Notes under the pieces: model-generated
What the model was told of the DNA's origin: nothing
The model's input: the letters and a program-made list of their open reading frames with translations, nothing else
Databases searched by the model: none
Assembly: GCA_030630015.1 (NCBI GenBank)
Contig: DAOVNV010000070.1
Coordinates: forward strand, 1-10,586
DNA length: 10,586 bases
Direction of reading: 5' to 3'
From: Desulfuromonadales bacterium
Lineage (GTDB): Bacteria > Desulfobacterota > Desulfuromonadia > Desulfuromonadales > BM103
Part shown: piece by piece, positions 6,312 through 10,586 of the stretch
How positions within the stretch are numbered: the stretch's first letter is position 1
How the letters are laid out: the number at the start of each line of letters is the position of its first letter
Made by a program: the position numbers and the translations under genes

Positions 6312-7093
6312 CAGGTGCCGGTTTGACCTTGACCATCATGGGGTCTGGAACCAGTACCGGCGTTCCGGTTCTCGGCTGCACGTGCAGTGTCTGCCGGTCG
6401 AGGATTACTGAAAACAGGCGCACCCGCTGCAGCGCACTGCTTCGCTGGGCCGGTCGCAACGTCCTGATCGATACGTCGACCGATTTTCGCCAGCAGGGAC
6501 TGCGGGAAGAGCTCGATCGGGTCGATGCCGTGCTGTTTACGCATACTCATGCCGACCACATTCACGGCATCGATGATCTGCGAACCTTGAACTCGACGCC
6601 AGGCGGTGTGATCCCGGTTTTCGGTTCGAAACGCTCGGCAGAGACGATCAAGCGGATATTCAGCTATATTTTTCACGATGAGGAGGAACCGGGATATCGA
6701 CCTCGCCTGAGTATCCACGGCGTCGATGCCCCTTTCGAGCTGTTCGGCCAGATTGTGACGCCTGTTCCCCTGGTGCATGGCCCTGGTGAGGCTTACGGCT
6801 ACCGGGTTGGTTCCCTGGCCTATCTTACGGATTGCAGCGAAGTGCCGGCATCTTCTTTGCCGCTGCTTGAAGGGCTGGATCTTCTGGTGGTCGATGCCTT
6901 GCGGTTTCGCGAGCATCATTCGCATTTCAATATTGCTGGCGCGATCGATCTGGTCCAACAACTGGGAGTTCCCCGGACATTGCTGACGCACCTGAGTCAT
7001 GATGTCGATTATTCGAAACATAGCATCGATCTCCCGGAGGGGGTCGAATTTGCATATGATGGACAAAAACTAACGTTGCCTCTCGACAATTGA
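6308..7093 (+). CDS. PhnP-like metallo-beta-lactamase-fold phosphodiesterase
   Basis: A 261-residue cytosolic metal-dependent hydrolase of the PhnP-like branch of the metallo-beta-lactamase fold. Seen: MGSGTSTGVPVLG (11-23) followed by CxCxxC (C24, C26, C29), which with a histidine near the C-terminus (H231 is the candidate) forms the extra structural zinc site of E. coli PhnP; ILIDT-type strand NVLIDTSTDFRQQ (51-63); the catalytic HTHADH (H79, H81, D83, H84); then H157 in VHG, D175 in YLTDCS and H228 in THLSH as remaining metal ligands. PhnP opens 5-phosphoribosyl 1,2-cyclic phosphate in phosphonate breakdown, but no C-P lyase genes are near, so the true substrate is open; a general phosphodiesterase role is possible. 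Its ATG overlaps the chemoreceptor TGA (ATGA, 6308-6311), with GGAG (6294-6297) 10 bases before, so translation is probably coupled. The next gene follows after 18 bases. Confidence 0.88.
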   Translation: MTGAGLTLTIMGSGTSTGVPVLGCTCSVCRSRITENRRTRCSALLRWAGRNVLIDTSTDFRQQGLREELDRVDAVLFTHTHADHIHGIDDLRTLNSTPGGVIPVFGSKRSAETIKRIFSYIFHDEEEPGYRPRLSIHGVDAPFELFGQIVTPVPLVHGPGEAYGYRVGSLAYLTDCSEVPASSLPLLEGLDLLVVDALRFREHHSHFNIAGAIDLVQQLGVPRTLLTHLSHDVDYSKHSIDLPEGVEFAYDGQKLTLPLDN

Positions 7094-7111
7094 GCGACAA
7101 TCTCGCTGGAT

Positions 7112-8950
7112 ATGGACTCGAACATGCACCAGGAAATCCGCCTGCACGGCCACCTGAACGACACTGTCGAATATTTTGCCATGGCCGCGGCACGCGATGC
7201 ATACAGTAGATATTTTTTTGAAACGAGCGAAAACACCCTGCGGTTTTTCTCTCCTGGAAACGAGTTTTTGCTTGAGGCTGACCGGATCAGCCATCGCGGC
7301 AATGGTGGTTCTTTCTGCGAGTACATGTTTGGTGTCGATCAGCCGTTGTCGGACCTTGCCAAGCCGGATGCGCGCAATCGGCTGGTCCTTTACGGGGCAT
7401 TTTACCAAGATAACAGCCATCTGGAATTTACCCCGAAAACCGAAGACTCTCAAACCTACGACCGGATATTTTTCGATGGCAACGCCATCCACAATTATTT
7501 CTTTTTCCTGACCGGTTCTGTTTCCGGAGATTTGCGGGAACAGCAGGAAGCCCTTGCCCGTCTGCTTGGCAAGGCGCTGAAGCAGTCTCCCCATGTCGGC
7601 TTGGGAGACGACGCGGAACTGCTCGACGAAATCTACAATTTGCTGGGTCACCGCAGCTCTTTTTACCTGGTCAAGCTGGTCAATAAAAAACACAAACAGT
7701 ATCACGATCTGTTCCATGAACTTTATTCCACGTACAAAGCGATCCCCGATGAGGAGTTTCAGGCGCTTCAGGAGCTGGCGGTCAAGCTGGATATCGACAA
7801 GTACCAACAGGAAAGAATCCGCATTGACGTGATGTACAAGCATCCGGACAACCAGCGGATCGTCGATGAATACAAGAACATCCTGATCGAGTGCAATCGG
7901 AAGGGAACCATCAATCAGCTGGAAAACGCGCGTCTGACCCGGCTGAAGATCCTTTCCGTGCGCAACAAGATCCCGTCGGCACTGTTTTACACCCTGGATG
8001 AATTGCTCAAACACGACAAGCTTGTGGACCTGGATGAACAGGATTACCTTGCCGAAACGCGCCAGGTTCTAGAGGGTATTTTCTTCACTGATGCACAGAT
8101 AGATACCAGCATCAACTCCGAAGATATGATGTTGCTTTTGCATGCAAAGCGGCAGGCCAGTGAGAACCGCGACCATACCTTTGAACATATCCTGTTGGAG
8201 ACCGGCAAGGCCTGCGATGAGAAGATTCACGAAGGGGCCGATATCTCCCTGCTGGAGAACTTTTCCTACATCGTCACGTTTTTTGATCGCTACGATAATA
8301 CCTCTGCCGTCATCAACGAGCTTGCTTTCATGGAGAACGTTCGTTTTGGCGAGGACCATGTCCGTAGTCTGCTCGGTAGCAAAAAGGCCTTTTGTGACCT
8401 GGAGGCGTCTCTCTGGAAGGCCCTGTTCTTCGCCCCGGCATTTGGAAACAAGTACTTGGGGCAGTTTGGACGGAAAAAGATAACCTGTCTCGAAAAGGGG
8501 TTGATAGCTATCGAGGAGGGGCGGTTGACAGTCGCTGGCCTGCTGGGTCAGATGAAGATTCTTGCCCGGGAGGAGCGGCTCTACGGGCTCCTGCTGTTGC
8601 ATGTTAAAGAGCGTATCCGTAATTTTTATTCGCGTTACAATACTCGCGCCGAACAGGAGGCTTTGCTCACCGAGGTGACCGAAGAACTGCGCAACAAAAA
8701 AGTTTTCGAGGGGGATCTCCCTGCGGCCATGTTCCGTAACGTTGTGGTCAATATCAAGAAAGAGGCTGTCTATCTGCACAACCTCCTGCCCAGTATCATT
8801 GCTGACCGTGATGCCGCTCTGCGGGAAGATTTTCTTGACAACAGCGGCCTTGACCGTTTCTATGTGGAGGAGCTTGAGCGGGAGTATTTTGAACTCAACA
8901 ACCTCGACATGGAAGATCTTTACCTGATCCGCAAGGGTTATGCCGGCTGA
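7112..8950 (+). CDS. Large uncharacterised cytosolic protein (612 residues)
   Basis: I do not recognise a function. I have a vague, unverified memory of a conserved-hypothetical family in Geobacter relatives (TIGR04442) that looks like this. Residues 1-135 are mixed, rich in aromatics and probably beta-containing, with YFAMAAARDAYSRYFF (21-36), LVLYGAFYQDNSHLEF (91-106) and a very aromatic IHNYFFFLTGSV (126-137). From 140 to 612 the protein reads as almost all alpha-helical, charged and amphipathic, and ends with ELEREYFELNNLDMEDLYLI. There is no signal peptide, no true membrane segment, no P-loop, no zinc cluster and no nuclease or kinase motif that I can find. Start: ATG at 7112 has no good ribosome site; ATG at 7124 (residue 5) has GGA 7 bases upstream and is an equal candidate. 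It sits tightly between the phosphodiesterase (18 bases) and the EF-G paralog (30 bases), suggesting co-transcription. Base and codon use look like the neighbours, with no sign of recent transfer. Confidence 0.9.
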   Translation: MDSNMHQEIRLHGHLNDTVEYFAMAAARDAYSRYFFETSENTLRFFSPGNEFLLEADRISHRGNGGSFCEYMFGVDQPLSDLAKPDARNRLVLYGAFYQDNSHLEFTPKTEDSQTYDRIFFDGNAIHNYFFFLTGSVSGDLREQQEALARLLGKALKQSPHVGLGDDAELLDEIYNLLGHRSSFYLVKLVNKKHKQYHDLFHELYSTYKAIPDEEFQALQELAVKLDIDKYQQERIRIDVMYKHPDNQRIVDEYKNILIECNRKGTINQLENARLTRLKILSVRNKIPSALFYTLDELLKHDKLVDLDEQDYLAETRQVLEGIFFTDAQIDTSINSEDMMLLLHAKRQASENRDHTFEHILLETGKACDEKIHEGADISLLENFSYIVTFFDRYDNTSAVINELAFMENVRFGEDHVRSLLGSKKAFCDLEASLWKALFFAPAFGNKYLGQFGRKKITCLEKGLIAIEEGRLTVAGLLGQMKILAREERLYGLLLLHVKERIRNFYSRYNTRAEQEALLTEVTEELRNKKVFEGDLPAAMFRNVVVNIKKEAVYLHNLLPSIIADRDAALREDFLDNSGLDRFYVEELEREYFELNNLDMEDLYLIRKGYAG

Positions 8951-8957
8951 CGCCGGC
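8942..8957 (+). other. GC-rich hairpin with the stop codon in its loop
   Basis: GCCGGC (8942-8947), loop TGAC, GCCGGC (8952-8957). The TGA stop of the 612-residue protein (8948-8950) falls exactly in the 4-base loop. The stem is strong (6 GC pairs) but is followed by mixed sequence, not a T-run, so it is not a standard terminator. It lies 23 bases before the EF-G start and could affect its translation. Confidence 0.4.
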
Positions 8958-8980
8958 TTCATCTGCTGAACGCTTCCGTT

Positions 8981-10586
8981 ATGAAACATCCGCATCTCGA
9001 CAAAATCCGCAACATTGGCATCATCTCGCACATTGATGCGGGCAAAACCACTGTGTCCGAACGGATCCTTTATTACACCGGCGAGATTCACAAGCTAGGC
9101 GAGGTCCACGACGGTCTGGCGACCATGGATTGGATGGACCAGGAACAGGAACGCGGCATCACGATTACCGCGACAAGTACGACCTGCCACTGGCAAGACA
9201 CCTGGATCAACCTGATCGATACACCCGGCCACATTGACTTTACCATCGAAGTTGAGCGCTCGCTTCGGGTGCTGGACGGTGCCATAGCAATTTTCAGTGC
9301 CGTTGAGGGTGTCCAGCCGCAAAGCGAATCTGTCTGGCGTCAGGCTGATCGATATCATGTGCCGCGCATCTGCATGATCAACAAGATGGATCGGATCGGC
9401 GCCAATTTCCGGGCTGTTCTCGAACAGATGTCGGAACGTCTTCACGCGAGGCCTGTGCTGACGCAGTTGCCAGTTGGCGAAGAAAGCGACTTTTCTGGAA
9501 TTGTTGACCTGTTTGAGCAACGTCTGCTGACTTTTGCAGATACGGATATGGGGGCAACAGTTGTTTTCGGGGATATTCCTGACGAGATGCTGGAAGAAGT
9601 GGCGGTGGCTCGCGAGACTCTGGTTGAAATTGCCGCGGACTGGGATGATGAACTGTTGACCGATTTTCTTGAAGGCAATGACGTCTCCGCTGGTCGTTTG
9701 CGTTCGGCCCTGCGCAAGGGAGTCTTGGCCTGTGAGCTGTTTCCAGTTTTTCTAGGCTCCGCCCTGCGCAACAAGGGTATCCAGCCGGTGCTCGATGCGG
9801 TTGGCGATCTGCTCCCTTCCCCAGTTGACCTCCCGCCGATTACGGCAAGCCATCCGGAAAGCGGGGCTGTTGAAAAGATTGCCTGTGACCCCAAAGGACC
9901 CTTGTGCGTTCTGGCCTTCAAGGTTGTTTCGGATGAAGGCCGCAAATTGACCTACCTGAGGGTTTATTCCGGGACCCTGCGTGCCGGTGCCACTGTCTTT
10001 AACGTGACCCGGAACAACCAGGAGCGGGTTGCCCGGCTGTTCCGGATGCATGCCCACAAACGGGAGCGGCTTGAGGAAGCACGTGCCGGAGATATCGTTG
10101 CTGCTGCCGGGCTCAAGGAGGCATTGACCGGCGATGCCATCTGTGACCCCGGACAGCTGCTTGCCTTGGAGGGGTTGACGGTTGCCGAACCAGTTGTGTC
10201 GCTGGCCGTTGAGCCGAAACGGGTCCAGGATCGTGACAAGCTGCTGTCCTCGCTTGAAAAGCTGCAATGGGAAGATCCGACCTTCCGGGTCCGTGAAGAC
10301 GAGGATACCGGACAGACGATTCTGACAGGGATGGGGGAGTTGCACCTGGAGGTGGTTTTGACTCGCCTCGGGCGGGAATTTGGCGTCGAGGTCAATGCGG
10401 GTCAGCCGCAGGTTGTCTATCGTGAGACGATTCGTTCCGCAGTGACGCACCACGAGGTTTTCGAACGTGATCTGGAGGACAAAATCCAGAAGGGCGAAGT
10501 TACGCTCCGGTTGACGCCTCTGGCGCGGGGAGAAGGGGTCCGGTTCCTGCTTCCGGGTGAGGATGCCGCAAGTGTGCCGGCAGATA
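8981..10586 (+). CDS. fusA: Elongation factor G paralog, N-terminal 535 residues (3' end beyond window)
   Basis: Ribosomal translocase-family GTPase. G motifs are complete: G1 HIDAGKTT (17-24), G2 RGITIT (58-63), G3 DTPGH (80-84), G4 NKMD (134-137), G5 GSA (259-261). A G' insert (about 158-255) and domain II (about 295-400) follow, then domain III with EDPTFRVREDEDTGQT and GMGELHLEVVL (431-460). Domain IV begins at VNAGQPQVVYRETI (471-484). After this, translocating EF-Gs carry a KQSGGRGQYG block; here the aligned stretch reads FERDLEDKIQKGEV (494-507), then PLARGEGVRF. This resembles what I recall of the mitochondrial EF-G2/spirochaete EF-G2 group, which acts with RRF in ribosome recycling. 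It is not in a str operon (no rpsL, rpsG or tuf around), supporting a paralog. No clear Shine-Dalgarno precedes the ATG. Domain V is outside the window. Confidence 0.92.
   Translation, partial: MKHPHLDKIRNIGIISHIDAGKTTVSERILYYTGEIHKLGEVHDGLATMDWMDQEQERGITITATSTTCHWQDTWINLIDTPGHIDFTIEVERSLRVLDGAIAIFSAVEGVQPQSESVWRQADRYHVPRICMINKMDRIGANFRAVLEQMSERLHARPVLTQLPVGEESDFSGIVDLFEQRLLTFADTDMGATVVFGDIPDEMLEEVAVARETLVEIAADWDDELLTDFLEGNDVSAGRLRSALRKGVLACELFPVFLGSALRNKGIQPVLDAVGDLLPSPVDLPPITASHPESGAVEKIACDPKGPLCVLAFKVVSDEGRKLTYLRVYSGTLRAGATVFNVTRNNQERVARLFRMHAHKRERLEEARAGDIVAAAGLKEALTGDAICDPGQLLALEGLTVAEPVVSLAVEPKRVQDRDKLLSSLEKLQWEDPTFRVREDEDTGQTILTGMGELHLEVVLTRLGREFGVEVNAGQPQVVYRETIRSAVTHHEVFERDLEDKIQKGEVTLRLTPLARGEGVRFLLPGEDAASVPAD

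Noticed and set aside
4209..7066. Long open frames on the minus strand (4209-5219, 5340-6200, 5981-7066) opposite the chemoreceptor and phosphodiesterase genes
   Set aside because: They lie opposite clearly identified proteins, cross gene borders, are rich in His/Arg/Pro/Gln as expected from the reverse complement of biased codons, and show no family likeness or ribosome sites.
7070..9091. Minus-strand frames of 314 and 340 codons opposite the 612-residue protein and EF-G
   Set aside because: The plus-strand frame is open for its whole length with tight operon spacing; the 8069-9091 frame runs across the gene border into the EF-G GTPase motifs. They are mirror images of codon bias.
1..10586. 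Mobile elements, CRISPR arrays, tRNA/rRNA genes, phage or defence genes
   Set aside because: None were seen on either strand; no direct repeats with spacers, transposase motifs or att-like sites were found by eye.

Overview
The window reads as ordinary chromosome of a free-living, motile, moderately GC-rich Gram-negative bacterium, most likely a deltaproteobacterium of the Desulfuromonadales/Geobacter type. That placement is inferred from three things: a long methyl-accepting chemotaxis protein with an unusual hairpin tip, a second-type EF-G paralog, and a large uncharacterised cytosolic protein resembling a family I recall from Geobacter relatives. There are no tRNA or rRNA genes, transposases, integrases or CRISPR arrays. 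Coding density is about 94%.

Layout. Bases 1-2782 hold a leftward (minus-strand) housekeeping block. In transcription order these are a small TPR protein (2782-2342), leucyl aminopeptidase PepA (2267-756) and D-3-phosphoglycerate dehydrogenase SerA (639 to beyond base 1, C-terminus cut off). SerA has its own good sigma70-type promoter in the gap after pepA. A 247-base divergent intergenic region (2783-3029) carries overlapping inverted repeats. From 3030 to the right edge everything is on the plus strand: a secreted PstS-like substrate-binding protein, a transmembrane chemoreceptor with a CACHE-like sensor and a very long coiled-coil signalling arm, a PhnP-like metallo-beta-lactamase-fold phosphodiesterase whose ATG overlaps the chemoreceptor stop, a 612-residue protein of unknown function, and an EF-G paralog cut off by the right edge. 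Spacings from the chemoreceptor onward are -4, 18 and 30 bases, so these four genes are probably co-transcribed.

How the genes may work together. The left block is amino-acid and peptide metabolism (serine synthesis, peptide turnover). The right block begins with a possible two-part sensory module: an orphan periplasmic binding protein with no ABC permease nearby, followed by a chemoreceptor. The chemoreceptor has two notable features visible in the sequence. A 28-residue (four-heptad) repeat occurs four times on each arm of the signalling hairpin, in exact mirror register about the tip. The tip itself replaces two normally near-invariant residues (E to I, R to Q). The EF-G paralog lacks the conserved domain IV motif of translocating EF-Gs and looks more like the ribosome-recycling (EF-G2) type. 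No wholly new system is proven here; the binding protein/chemoreceptor pair and the unknown 612-residue protein are the best leads.
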